NCBI GenBank assembly: GCA_025024175.1 | Contig: QCXZ01000064.1 | Span: 44,227,325-44,291,324, forward strand | Direction of reading: 5' to 3' | DNA length: 64,000 nt | From: Rhyzopertha dominica | Taxonomy: Eukaryota; Arthropoda; Insecta; Coleoptera; Bostrichidae | Shown here: one piece after another, positions 53,701 to 62,639 of the stretch | Layout of the letters: every line of letters begins with the position of its first letter | Position numbering within the stretch: the first letter of the stretch is position 1 | Notes under the pieces: generated by a model | Told to the model about the DNA's origin: nothing | What the model saw: only the letters and a program-made list of their open reading frames with translations | Databases searched by the model: none | Translations under genes and position numbers: made by a program

Positions 53701-56700
53701 GGTCCTCAGATTTAGTCAGTCTTTTCTTTTGGAATTTGCTCGGTGCATGTAGTTGTCAAAGTTGAAATATAACATCCGCGTTTTAAGACGTTCGGAAAGA
53801 GTCATCTGCGCTACAGATTTGGGTTTTTTGTCATATTCATGCCGTTTCGAAAAAGTACAGACCCTTTGCTATTGTGATTAAATGGCAGTTGTGTAAAGTC
53901 CCCTTTGTCGTTAGAGAGAGCGTGACGAATTTTATTAGCTCCAAGCCGTGGACAGTTTCGTTCGCCTTCTAATTACGGTCCCCGTAAAGGACCATGTGCG
54001 GGAACAAAGCAACAGACTTTTTATGGTTTCAAGATGCTAGGGCTAACTTTCGTGAGCACCAAGTTAATATAGTAAAAATTCATATTTTGATTCACTTTTA
54101 ATAGAGTATTCTGCTAATCTCTTCCGAATCTAGCGAGAGCCGAGTCTGGCAATAATGTAAATTTAAGAGGGGCGTTTACCTAGAGCGAATCGGGTCATTT
54201 CAAGCACCTACCGTTTTACATTTTAGCGAGTTATTCGAAACTTTTTCGAAGTGAAATTTCGACACGGCAATGACAAAAGATGTAGCTACAACGTAGAGTT
54301 CGAGTTTTTTCTGAATTTGATACGGTAATGTAAATATTTGTTGTTATATTTTGCTTAAAAATGCGTATTTTTGGCGAGTTATATCTCGAAAACTAAGGCA
54401 CATAAACGAAAAATTCGAACTCCCCGTTGTAGCTACATATTTCTTTGTACACTACCAAAAACATGAGCACGATAAATAAGTAAAAACATTCAAAAAATCT
54501 AAAACCGCAAACCCTTTCGCACGAGCCCGTCAAGAGAGCGGAATGCGAATGCCCATCCCCACCAGATCCGTCGCATGGTATCCAGAGAACAGTGAGGCGA
54601 AGATGCAAACCGGTCGGGAATGATCGTGCGGTATACGATTTATTCCGATATGACCGGATTTCTAAGCTTTTATGTCTAAATACACGTGACAAGTTTAATG
54701 TTAAAAGCTCTTTCACATTAATTTACTGTCTGCCGAAGCAATGGGGAGGCGGAATGAAAATTATTATAAAAGTTCCTCCAAAAATCATAGTCGACATGCA
54801 GTTAGAATGAAATGTTATATAGTTCATATTTACAAAAATAAATGGGTTATTCCATATTTTGAATAACCTGGTATAATATCATAGTAAGTTACTAATATCA
54901 TGCTTACTTTTTTATGCACACGCTACAGTCAGCAATTTTCCGAATATTAGTTTAACCCGTCTGATCTTTGCGTAATTTCAACCTATCGGCTACCCTCTTA
55001 CGTCCCATGTCCCGCTGGTAACATGGGTTGCATAGTTTACATTTTGCCCGATCGCTCCAAGTAAATGCCCCTCTTAAAGGTAGTAGGTACCTATGCGAGC
55101 GGTGTGGAAACGTACCTGAAAGGTTAATTCCGAATGCGTAATTAGAATATATATGTATAAGGTAGAGAACGCTGGAAATTACCGTGGTAGGTTTTCTAAG
55201 GTTTTCTTTCGCCGCCAACTGCGAGGGTAATTTCTAGAAGAGAGCGTTCAGAAGACCACGGAGCTAATTGTAAGGAATTAAAATTAAGATTAAAATAATT
55301 TTTTAACCAGTATTTTGACCCCTAAGAGTTAGGAGGCCCAAATTGCAATCTCGTAGAAAATGAAAAATCTAAAGGATAGAACATTTTTAGTCGCTCGGGC
55401 GGGTGTCACAGACCAATCGAGAGGGTTGCTCTGTATCACCCCCACTTGGAAATTTCGTAAATAAGTGTCAAATTGGTTAAGTGACTTAACCATTTTCGGC
55501 TTTAAAATTAAGACACCTCCTATTTTTAAAGTTTATTTAAGCTCGAACGCTTCATTTCAAAAGTAATTCTCTTCTTGCTCAGCTTACGTGCTTGTTAGCT
55601 CATATTACTGTTGAATCAATTCGCGAACGTTAAAGGTGTCTTAGTGTTCTTGTGGTTTGGAGGTAATCAGTCGGTTATTTCAAACCACTGCTTAATTCAG
55701 AATCCATGTAAGTTGGAGTTCCAAAATTTAGTTTTATAAAGTCATCACGAAAAGGTGACAGGGCTCTTCTCGAGATTGAAGTTTGGTGCCTTTAGTAGTT
55801 CTTTAAACCAGTTAGTTAATTCACAGCTAACCCATTCAAAATTTAAGTGCTCATTGTAAATATTTGCTTTTGTTGACTTTTGTTGTTTTCCATAACTTAC
55901 CTAGTTTTATAAATACATTAGCTCCGAAACTTTGAAAGAGCATTTTTATTACGTTCATCCCCGACACCTTCGGATTACAAAGTGAAAAGTGATAGTTGGT
56001 GACCTTTCACATAATGGGGATTACCAGAGCGCGGGTCCAGAGAGTCGACCAAAAGGTAGGTGACCCAATTAAGTAGTCTTGAGAAGATTGTGTCGCGATG
56101 TAACTTAACGAGAATTTATGGGTTAGGATCACGCTGATCACTAATTTAGTTAGAATAACGTTGTGGGATTTCGCTATCATTTTCTCCCGTTTAAATGGCG
56201 AAATCGTCATAATTATTGCAAGTGTTAATTGTTAAGTAAGTGATGAATTAGAGACGTCTTTCTGGCCAACTCTGACGTCGTGTGGAAGTAAATACTTTCG
56301 ATATTAAAATCCTGTGCCAAATTGGCACTATTCCTCTTAAACCAGTACCAACGAACCCATTTGAGTAAATTCTATCGTGTACATAAAATGCGCACCGTTA
56401 CATTGGTGCCCAAAATAAAATACTGTTACAGACCTTTTCGACCGTAGTTTCCCGAAGGTACGAGTTAGTCGTTCTGTCTGCTCCCCATAGAGACGTACAG
56501 TGCCGCCGAAACGGAATACAACCCGGAAAAATTATTATTATTATACACTACTCAGTATGAGAACTGCTTTAAATATTATAATAAATATTATAATATTGAA
56601 TGCATCAGTGTCAATTCAGATTTAAACTTTGAGCAATATAGATATGTATCGACATCATGCACTGACGTTAATCCCAAATAAAAAAATTTTGCAATAAATT

Positions 56701-59700
56701 TGCTAGGAATTTAGGAAAGATCTGTATTGCAAAACTTCAAATTATTAACGGTGATTATCGTAGTTGCTGAAACAAAATCTTTCAGATTTTGCCAGCAAGC
56801 TCAGAAATATGTACCACAAGAATACCTAAATAAATTTGCGTTTAAAGTAGTCTTTTCGTTCCTACTTTGATTAAAAAAAACAATTGTGCGAATTGCTAGT
56901 TTTATCAAGCCTTTCGCATTGCTCTTCTGTATATGCTCCCTATGTTAATTGTTGGATCAATGCAAGCGTATTAAGAATTGCTGTTTGCGCTATATCACAG
57001 CATCAGTATCTTTGAGTATATATCGCCTAGCCTACAGGGTGACTCAATACAACTACATACTGTTAAAGTAATAAACTTGAAGCAGCCAACATAACTTTAC
57101 CGTTGGACTAGTTTTCGCACATCGAATTTAGAGTTTAGGACTTAGAGGACCCTTAATTGGCCCCTTCATCACCGACATATTTGAGTCATTACTCTCAATT
57201 AACATTAATACCGTATATATCCAAGTTACCTGTAGTGTTCCAATAAGTTCTGTGAAGCATTAGGAGAAAATTTCTTAGTTTCATAAGGTCGTATTCGTTC
57301 AATTTTTGTTTAAGCTCTATCGCTTTTTATGTTTTTATATTTTCACTCTAAATCCTTTTGGCCATTTCTTACAATATGACTAATTTCGTATATGCGATGT
57401 TACATCGGAATAAATGAGTAAAGTTTACTCAACTTTTAATAAATTAATTATTTTTTATGTAAATGGCTCTTATTATTATAACTCCTCTTAGATTNAAAGA
57501 AAAACAACCCTCGTATAAAAATTTTACGAGAAAATCATTATAGCTACGGCGGAAATGGTAATCCACAGATTTAGATCTAACACGTTACATACAAAATATT
57601 AATGAAATCCATTTTGCAGGAGCTTACTGAAAGAGGTGGGGTTTCATTTCCGCAAATTAAATCGCTGCCGGTACATAACGGAGTCCTTAGCTTTTGGTTA
57701 TACCGAGTTAAAAGTACGTTGAAAAAATTAATATATTTTGGAACGAAGGCCAGGTACAATTTACAGCAACGAAACATGGTTTGATATCCATGAAACTTAA
57801 AAGAAAAGTTTAGCCGACGGACGTATTATTAAAATGCATAATAAAGACCCTATAAAGCCTTGAAAAAGGTTTAATTCTGTCTGCAGGCTGGGCACCACTA
57901 CCTACCGCATAAAATATCACTGACTGCAGTGCCAACTACAATGAGAACATGGCGGCAGCATTATTTGAAAAATGGTTTGAAAAGCAACTGTAGCCAAATC
58001 TACAAAAAAAGTATGGTAAATATAATGGACAACGCTTCTTTAAGCCAAAGTTTGAAAATCCCAAATACGTCGATGAAAACAAAATACACATTTAACTTTC
58101 TTAAAATAACCGGCATTCACATATGTGCCGTACAAAAAAAGGCCTTTAGCAAATATTGACGAGAAAAGTTTTTAAATATAATAATTTGCAGTCGATGATT
58201 TGGCAACAGTATTTCGCAGTATCTTACACATCCTTTGGACATAAACTTCAATAACCTTTATATTAGGAAACTATTAGCTTAAAAATAATAAATAAATAAT
58301 TTTGCAGTAAATGTTTTTATCCAGTTACCAAGTCATCCCTCATAATAATTGGGAATCCCTAACAACAAACACGTTTTAAAAAATTACTTTATCTTAACGT
58401 CGGATCGGTAATCTTCCGTTGAAGCTAATACTCAGATGATTATCTTCCAGCAAGTAACCGATAAAAGCCTTATCACAATAATTGTTCCTAGTAATCTTAA
58501 ATTGCCAATAGACTATAAAATTTTAGAGAGTCTTAAGTTATAATTTATTACTTTCAAAACTGTATGAAATTATGAACACTAAAAGTAAATTCATCATACA
58601 CATTAGTGTTTATGGTATTTCTTTTTCATAAAATTGTAAAACTGTGTAAAAGAAAGAAAATTATTAAAATATTTATATTTTAATGTCTGATGACCATTTA
58701 TTTTAAACGAATGAATAGGCTGTAATAAAGATTGCAAAACGTTTATATTTACTACTGGTTTGGCTAGTGGTGGAACTGTTTTAAGAACTTTTATAAGATC
58801 AAACTTTTTAATGATATAGTCCAAGTTTAATAGAAAAGTTGCACACAAAAATTAGCTTAAGTCATGTCCATTGGCGGTCGTTTAGGAATGGTAGGATCCA
58901 GGACTATATTTGGGTATTCTTAAAATTTTTGAAAGTATTGCGACGGGCAAGTTGCATATCGTAGTCTGAAAATTTTATTTGATATCATAACGTTAAAAAT
59001 TAATATTATTTATTTAATGATGCGTAATATCTATATAAGTACATTTGTTAATTCGGAATTTACATCTATTCACTTACGTACGTGTTCTGATTTTTGTCAA
59101 TTATAGTTTGTGTTTGAAAATGCATTTTGTATTATTTAAGCACTTAAATTGCTTTTAGGGGCCAAAATAATTTCTATGTTTAATAATAATTGTATTATTG
59201 TATTTTTTTGCGATAAATGCATACCAAAGCTTTGCCGACACAAGTTACTTGCCGTGTTTTTTGATAAATTATAAACTTTAAAGTTATAAGGGAAACAGTT
59301 GGATACAGCGTGATCACAAAAAAGCTTTTGGAATTTTAAAGGAACATATTTATATATTTAGAACAATAGTGACCTACGGTCTACCGACAAATGTCGAATG
59401 GTCAATGCTCACCCACATCAAACCATGATCCACCACTGTCCTGAATAGTAACATTCTGCATTACAGGTAAAGGAAGAAAATGCCATACAGTTGTGGTATT
59501 TTGGATTTGAAAATTTATTTCAGTACCTACATATTTAGACGAAGGTTAGAGTAGTCGCAACTTCTATAAAAATTTAATAGTTTTCTCGACTTTTTGTGTT
59601 CAAAGGCATCATACCTGAAATTGACGAAATTCATTTTTTAATGTCACTCCTTATTATACTCTGCTGCTCTGAATGTAATTCTCTGTAGATTTGGATTAGC

Positions 59701-61909
59701 ATTTCCTAATCAATGACCGACCACGGCTATCGGTTACCACGTCAGCCAACCCTACCCAAACAAAATGAGCGTGGTTCTTCTAGAAAACGATAAGGTTTAC
59801 TGATTTTAGTTACGACTACCTTAAGCCATGGATCCAGAATTAATTTTTTGTTGAATAATGAAAATAAAAATGGATCATTCTGTATAAAATAAATAAGTTA
59901 TTACTTTTGAAGTTTAGTAAATTGTGCAATATCTTAAGCAAAGATAGGAATCGAAAAAATATAATTCAAAAATGCAAGGAAAACTATATACTTCCGGTTT
60001 AGCCAGAATTAGTATGACTACAAAAATGTTTTAGTTCTACTGGCCTGCGTCTCTACTTTTCAAATCAATATACCATGTCAATTTCCTGAAATACTCAAGT
60101 CTCCAGGCGCAGCTTAAATTTATACACACTGTAAATGTACCTAAAATCCATGTAAGATAATACGTATATCAGACATAGTACACGTGAACATTAAAAAAAT
60201 TATCTATCTTTAAAGCTATCAACAAATATTTTCTTATACCAGACGTGCATCACACCAAAAGTGTGTAGGTGCTGTCCATAACTCTAAACTTTTGTAACTT
60301 TTGTACCAAATTGTAACTCTCTCAACTAACCGTTTTCATATTTATAAAATGCCGAGCCTAAAAATTAAATGTAATTATCAAAATACTTATTCTGTAAACT
60401 AACTGTAACCGAATATTGTACAAATAAAAATTCAGAAAAGCACGCAGGTGCTCTGACCAAGAAATAACTCTTTAGTGTCAACACACCGCAAAAGGAAGCG
60501 CACAAGAAACCCACCATTCCAACGGAATCATATATTTATGACTCCTGTTGGGGATCAGTATGTCCGTTATTCAACATGCGCTACATTTTTTCGTTGGAGC
60601 AAAACAGCGGAGATAATTTAAAATTCAGTTTTAATTGCACAACTTTTGGTTTCGGTGCACATAAAAACTAACGGAGAGATGTTTCAAAAGCTGCCACCTG
60701 GCGGCTGCAGATTTATGAGTTTACTGCTAATAGCTTGTAATTCACTATAGAAGCTAACACGAAATTTTATGAAGTTCGACCAACGTATATTCTAATATAG
60801 ATATTTCTTATTTTACAAATTTTGTTCAGTAGTAGATTCCTCAAAATATGTTACTTATATCTTGCAGTGTAATGGTATAATATATATATTTATAAATGAA
60901 TGCCGAATTTTAATCGCAGCCAAAGGTTTGGATGAGGAATTATGATGAAATACAGGCAAAACTGAAGGTGCTTCCCAAAGTAGATAGGCAAGTTTCAAGT
61001 AGTTCATCAATCGTAAGATCCGTTGTTTGAATTTTAGTAGATTTGACGGTCGTATTAGTTTATAATATGTAACGTTTTAACGGGATATTCGACCCTTTCT
61101 TTCTGTTAAATAATACTCTTCATATTACTTGTCAATTTGAAGTTGGAGTTATCAAATCTCGTATATTCAACCATGAAGAAGGTGAGAATAAAACCACCGA
61201 AAGCTTGGTTTGTAATATGAAGAGTATTATTATTTAACATTGTTTAAAATCTATCAACTGCAATTCATGTATACAAGGTGTCCACGACACCTGTCTTTCT
61301 TGGTAATTTGTTTATTACACTAAAATGATCGACACCGCTTGATCTAGCCCACTAGTACGTCTAACCTTTGGTAAAAAAGAGAAAATATGTTATTTTAATA
61401 GTAGCTATTACATTGAAAATTAATCAATCAGTTAGAACAGTTAAATTTATACAAACACGAATTAGTAAAATTCTGAAGAAATATTGCAGTTTCAAACACA
61501 TTTATGATGAATGGTAGCAAATCTTAAGGCTTTGAAATATCGGTCGTCATAAAATTCATAGTATTCCGCTTAAACCTCAGATCGAGTGCACTATAATGTT
61601 TCTAAATGCGTTTACAATAACTTGACTTAAAATCTTACTAGACTAAAGTTTAGTGGAAACAATTACTTACGGGAGGTATCTGAATATCTTCACAGCTCAA
61701 AATTATTCTTGTATTTGCAGGCGACCTTGCAACCCACCTGCAGGATGTATTTGGAGGGTAGTTGTTGGGATATTCCTTGTTATAAAGGTAATACGTTTGG
61801 CCCAATGTCATTTCTTGGTAGTAATCACAATTAGGATCTATGGCAGCCATAGCTGCCATAAAGAAATTTGTCAACCCGGCTAACGCCATAGCTGTCACAG
61901 CCACCTTAT
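35385..61909 (-). CDS. Secreted CUB-domain trypsin-like serine protease, six visible exons over 26.5 kb
   Basis: Exons in transcript order: 61909-61671, 49997-49871, 49818-49694, 39574-39379, 37726-37526, 35713-35385. Every joint has GT/AG borders and matching phase. From the Met at 61889 they give 398 aa. Residues 1-17 are hydrophobic (signal-peptide-like). CUB spans about 21-135 with Cys at 21, 50, 66, 77, 99 and 130. A Thr/Pro linker and 'CDCGW' follow, then the activation site R-IVGG (Ile160). The triad is His202 (TAAHC), Asp251 (ENDICII) and Ser345 (DSGGP). Asp339, with Gly in 'SYG' and 'PGV', predicts cleavage after Arg/Lys. Residue 193 of the chymotrypsin scheme is Ser, not Gly. The architecture matches bug salivary/venom and clotting-type proteases. 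An upstream exon supplying the true Met is likely, because the acceptor at 61910 opens in phase 1. Confidence 0.92.
35714..36478. other. Protease intron, left part
   Basis: AT-rich intron sequence with no further exon or repeat that I can recognise. Confidence 0.5.
36479..36650. mobile_element. Short GC-rich TIR element (Harbinger-like MITE)
   Basis: A GC-rich island in AT-rich intron. Its ends resemble each other inverted: GACCCAGTTGCAC at the left, GTGCAACGGGGC at the right. GGTTAA/TTAACC blocks lie just inside both ends. The GTTGCACCA core is shared with the Harbinger-like element at 45287. No clear target duplication was found. Confidence 0.5.
36651..37525. other. Protease intron sequence
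   Basis: No feature beyond AT-rich DNA and a short GC-richer patch near 37340-37430. Confidence 0.45.
37526..37726 (-). CDS. Protease gene: catalytic Asp exon
   Basis: 201 nt, phase 1 to 1. The acceptor ttttattccag opens it and CTTGG|GTAAGT closes it. It encodes 'TDTDASALYAINRFIIHEAF', 'ENDICIIQT' (catalytic Asp) and 'VGPICLPF', then 'GATVVVL', which joins G|WG in the next exon. Three N calls leave two residues undefined but no stop. Confidence 0.9.
37727..38479. other. Protease intron with (ATT)n and a GC-rich patch
   Basis: An (ATT)n run lies at 38237-38260. The following 200 bp are GC-rich and unlike the intron; they may be a truncated repeat of unknown type. Confidence 0.4.
38480..38967 (+). 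pseudogene. Gypsy integrase remnant
   Basis: Reading across frames gives 'SRILEEVHAGASS' and 'YWCEACREDVEK' (HHCC finger region), 'KVPSTRLRERTMKYNAG', 'EDLVCFYN' and finally 'KMKVVHLSYLSEYHG'. These are the start and end of a K02A2.6-type gypsy integrase, with the central catalytic core deleted. Stops and shifts are numerous. Confidence 0.7.
38968..39288 (+). repeat. LTR downstream of the gypsy integrase remnant
   Basis: Starts TGTTACGTACC and ends GTACTCGTAACA, so the ends are inverted. AATAAAG lies near 39232. It directly follows the pol tail, so it is that element's 3' LTR. The 5' LTR is absent here. Confidence 0.75.
39379..39574 (-). CDS. Protease gene: activation site and catalytic His exon
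   Basis: 196 nt, phase 0 to 1. The acceptor ttcctttcag is followed by 'RRIVGGHETGVNEYPAMAA', 'CGASIIASKYAITAAHC' and 'LLVGDHDIST'. It supplies the new N-terminal Ile after cleavage and the catalytic His. The donor is ACAG|GTATAG. Confidence 0.93.
39575..40106. other. Protease intron sequence
   Basis: AT-rich, nothing recognised. Confidence 0.5.
40107..40500. mobile_element. TIR element with an internal direct duplication
   Basis: CAGGGTGGTCCAGTTATCGC opens the element at 40107. A second direct copy of the first ~95 bp starts near 40302 (GGTGGTCCAGCTATCGTGC). An inverted copy closes it (GAGCACGATAATTGGACC, about 40476-40493). Each copy continues into GAGAAAA...AATAAAAGTTGTAGCAAC. It is noncoding. 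Confidence 0.6.
40501..41890 (+). mobile_element. Truncated Ty3/gypsy element: LTR end, leader, gag knuckle, protease, RT start
   Basis: An LTR end (...TTGCCACA, about 40602) is followed by TTGGCGACGAGG, a gypsy primer-site type. After a leader comes 'FQCGNNHNPKEIRSCPALC' near 41135 (first gag knuckle). 'TIDSGASSNI' near 41410 is an aspartic protease DSG motif, and 'LIGRKAVLNLGLTEEMNQL' lies near 41610. Finally 'EKLNDALAKDIIENVTGPSP' near 41770 precedes a broken RT start. Stops occur between all blocks and the element ends before the RT core. Confidence 0.75.
40722..40916 (+). repeat. Minisatellite, about six units of 33 bp
   Basis: Units of GTGGATTTAATTCTACCAA type joined by A-rich spacers, inside the leader of the truncated gypsy element. 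Confidence 0.8.
41891..42316. other. Protease intron sequence
   Basis: No feature recognised. Confidence 0.45.
42321..43099 (-). mobile_element. TTAA-flanked TIR element, copy 1 (piggyBac-like)
   Basis: Termini are GAGGGGCATTTACTTGGAGC at the left and, inverted, GAGGGGCGTTTACATAGAGC at the right. Both are flanked by TTAA (42317-42320 and 43100-43103), the duplication used by piggyBac elements. It is 779 bp, shorter than the other two copies by a deletion near the right end. A minus-strand frame (42595-42876, 93 codons) ends 'PPEIIVDMQLE'. No transposase catalytic motif was seen. Confidence 0.75.
43200..44130 (+). repeat. Satellite-like tandem array, about eight diverged units of about 107 bp
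   Basis: The block CGGCAATGTGCCACACTTG, then GAGGATTC, TTTTCCAGAATGTTCTATGAC and CGAAACGTC recurs at roughly 43254, 43421, 43530, 43622, 43728, 43838, 43944 and 44085. Units are well diverged. The overlapping long frames follow from the repeat and show no domain. Confidence 0.75.
44115..44250 (+). repeat. Diverged tandem duplication of about 65 bp
   Basis: Two copies share CCAACCAAACTGC(A/T)TC and ATGTAGGCTATC. Confidence 0.7.
44424..44470 (-). other. Penelope-like terminal motif fragment
   Basis: On the minus strand, a hairpin GATTACA-GG-TGTAATC is followed by GAAACGTC. This resembles the structured ends of Penelope-like elements. It is isolated and weakly supported. Confidence 0.25.
44550..45283 (+). 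mobile_element. R1/LOA-type LINE, 5' fragment (RT region)
   Basis: 'DGIFPALIGEAGDFI', 'WRRCRVVFIPKAGRAHYDQP', 'LHPNQHAYRSGMCAETAL' and 'YADNLRIVI' are RT blocks of the R1/LOA-type insect LINEs. The catalytic YADD is altered to YADN. Stops and frameshifts are present. The copy is cut at 45284-45286 by the Harbinger-like element and resumes at 48233. Confidence 0.85.
45287..48229. mobile_element. PIF/Harbinger-like element inserted in the LINE
   Basis: Termini are GGCCCGGTTGCACCAAC and, inverted, GGTCCGGTTGCACCAAC. They are flanked by TTA on both sides (45284-45286 and 48230-48232), the 3-bp duplication typical of PIF/Harbinger. Removing it rejoins the LINE. A second inner pair of inverted GGTTGCACCAAC motifs (about 45380 and 48036) and many ATTAGC/GCTAAT blocks lie near both ends. 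A degenerate stretch near 46900-46980 ('DRGYMLPF' then 'AQYNIAQHA') may be transposase debris. Confidence 0.75.
45671..46488. mobile_element. hAT-like element nested in the Harbinger-like element
   Basis: Starts TAAGGTGACCAACCGTCCGG and ends GTTGGTCACCTTA, with inverted GTCCGGATTT blocks just inside. A perfect 8-bp duplication TTGTACAG flanks it (45663-45670 and 46489-46496), as for hAT elements. It is 818 bp, with no recognisable transposase. Confidence 0.85.
48233..49675 (+). mobile_element. R1/LOA-type LINE, 3' fragment (RT end and RNase H)
   Basis: 'LVFTNKRKQI' continues the RT C-terminal region, followed by 'LIRYAALVWW', 'MITGGMRTTPTASMEMLLGL' and 'PLRIRAEHEARKAAFRLQ'. An RNase H domain lies in shifted frames: 'GTGAGVCGTSPG', 'FYDSQASHRA' and 'RVNLIWVHAHAGIKGNENA'. 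The final Cys/His-rich tail is degenerate. It ends within about 20 bp of the donor site of the protease's third visible exon. Confidence 0.85.
49694..49818 (-). CDS. Protease gene: CUB end, Thr/Pro linker and CDCGW
   Basis: 125 nt, phase 1 to 0. 'WYSSGGKYLCTV' is the last CUB strand, with GG(K/R)F/Y.C. 'NQTTTTPTPPQ' is the linker, and 'CDCGWRQE' carries the Cys that normally bonds the pro-segment to the protease domain. Only a 52-bp intron separates it from the preceding exon. The donor is GAG|GTAAAT. Confidence 0.88.
49871..49997 (-). CDS. Protease gene: second CUB exon
   Basis: 127 nt in phase 0 to 1. The acceptor tttttacag precedes it. It encodes 'TSSCTGDYLGVSLSGDPNF', then 'KYCGTGTASLVSDANQLAV'. 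The D-Y-L...YCG pattern and the hydrophobic strand after it are typical of CUB. The donor is G|GTATGAG. Confidence 0.88.
49998..51336. other. Protease long intron, left part
   Basis: AT-rich. The 120-codon minus frame at 50037-50399 shows no recognised domain and is judged noncoding. Confidence 0.4.
51341..52248 (-). mobile_element. TTAA-flanked TIR element, copy 2 (piggyBac-like)
   Basis: The 908-bp copy has GAGGGGC termini and TTAA on both sides (51337-51340 and 52249-52252). Orientation is as in copy 1. The minus-strand frame 51604-51822 (72 codons) again ends 'VPPKIIVDMQLE'. The opposite strand is also open for 107 codons (51698-52021). Confidence 0.8.
52253..53400. other. Intron sequence between TTAA elements
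   Basis: AT-rich with nothing recognised. Confidence 0.45.
53453..53750 (-). pseudogene. Unassigned coding-like segment
   Basis: A minus-strand frame without stops runs from about 53750 to 53453, longer than its first Met (53638) suggests. Pieces read 'KKRLTKSEDLQELIRS', 'MSRLQDNTYLYEAV' and 'FYRERAKLYFEKQFNKL', a charged helical composition. A neighbouring frame over the second half is also open and coiled-coil-like ('LREAIQQTQDKFNN'). I do not recognise the family. It may be a broken TE protein or pseudogene inside the protease intron. Confidence 0.3.
54167..55073 (+). mobile_element. TTAA-flanked TIR element, copy 3, inverted (piggyBac-like)
   Basis: A 907-bp near-copy of 51341-52248 in the opposite orientation, flanked by TTAA (54163-54166 and 55074-55077). 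The 72-codon frame (54592-54810, +) and the antisense 107-codon frame (54393-54716, -) are both conserved with copy 2. Confidence 0.8.
55078..55403. other. Intron sequence
   Basis: No feature seen. Confidence 0.4.
55404..56403 (+). repeat. Putative solo or truncated 5' LTR with primer site
   Basis: Starts TGTCACAGACC and ends CACCGTTACA, roughly inverted ends. It is followed at once by TTGGTGCCCAAAAT, a TGG-type primer-binding site. Only about 130 bp of possible internal sequence follows and no coding region. The left end is less certain than the right. Confidence 0.45.
56404..61670. other. Protease long intron, right part
   Basis: AT-rich, gene-free as far as I can read. Frames at 57577-57784, 57929-58159 and 58603-58848 match nothing I know. 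An inverted repeat (61105-61128 with 61212-61238) is noted separately. Confidence 0.5.
61105..61238. repeat. Inverted repeat of about 24 bp, potential hairpin
   Basis: GTTAAATAATACTCTTCATA continuing TTAC (61105-61128) pairs with GTAATATGAAGAGTATTATT ATTTAAC (61212-61238). The loop contains a GAAGAAGG...CCGAAAG segment reminiscent of Penelope ends. Confidence 0.6.
61671..61909 (-). CDS. Protease gene: signal peptide and first half of CUB
   Basis: The acceptor attatttacag precedes 61909 and the donor GTAAGT follows 61671. The exon reads K-V-A-V-T then 'MALAGLTNFFMAAMAAIDP' (hydrophobic leader), followed by CUB motifs 'LGQTYYLYNKEYPNNYPP', 'CRWVARS' and 'ILSCEDIQIPP'. If the acceptor is used, two bases complete a codon begun upstream, so a short first coding exon lies farther right. 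Otherwise the Met at 61889 is the start. Confidence 0.85.
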
Positions 61910-61912
61910 CTG

Positions 61913-62500
61913 TAAATAATTCATCAACAAAGTCATAAATTTCATCAAATACAACTCTCACCGAAAGCCATGATTGATATCTGCCCTCTCCGAAGTCATA
62001 CAATGTACTAACATGAAAAAACAGTCGTGGTTATACAACACTACACTGTGTTACGATAATTTCTATGAACCACATTAAATGCTTAATGGCTTATTTACAT
62101 GATTATTTTGCTTTTTAGTTGTATTATCTTGTTTCATTTTTATCTTGCACAAATAGAGACTAATTTGCTATTTAATTACTTTCAAGTGCGATACTTTTTC
62201 GATACTACCTGAAACACTATCAGTAAGATGGTCGCGGTACTTTACAAGTTATCATTAAATATAAAACTGCTGTACTACTTCCCAAATTAATGTTCTTGTT
62301 GTCAGAAAACAAAATATTCTCATCAGAAAGGCTGCTATGGTCTGCGAGATCTAGTCAAGTTTTAAGTTTTTATAAAATCGTATCGTTAAATAGTGGACTC
62401 GTATTTTGGTATCTAATAAAATCTTATGGCACTTCCAGATTAAGTATATATGCAAGTATGAATTTTTTTTTGGAATTTGCGAAAATATCGAAAAATAATT
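61913..62500. other. Upstream region or first intron of the protease gene
   Basis: AT-rich. The start codon exon, if separate, should lie here or farther right; I could not identify it. Confidence 0.4.
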
Positions 62501-62504
62501 TTTG

Positions 62505-62600
62505 CTTTGACCGGGATTCTAACCCGACCTGGAGTAGGTTTATGCCCTAACACGCTACTGTTGCATCATCAGAGGCTTCTTAGCCAAGCCGACACGACAC
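62505..62600 (-). repeat. tRNA-derived SINE-like segment
   Basis: On the minus strand, a box A-like TAGCGTGTTAG (62557-62547) is followed by a box B-like GGTCGGGTTAGAATCCCGGTC, given here as forward positions 62509-62529. This is an internal Pol III promoter layout as in tRNA-derived SINEs. No complete cloverleaf could be folded, so it is not called a tRNA gene. Confidence 0.45.
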
Positions 62601-62639
62601 ACACGACGACAGCACCAAAACCAAATGTTATTTTATTAT

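Noticed and set aside
57577..57777. Minus-strand frame with a CUB-like 'ICGNETPP' string
   Set aside because: The proper second CUB exon is at 49871-49997 with correct borders and phase. This frame has no good acceptor and breaks the phase.
59400..59480. Small minus-strand exon-like piece (TAATGCAG ... GGTGAGC)
   Set aside because: Its peptide matches neither CUB nor protease, and the gene is complete without it.
62505..62560. A possible minus-strand tRNA gene
   Set aside because: Box A and box B are present, but no acceptor stem or complete cloverleaf could be built. A SINE head is more likely.
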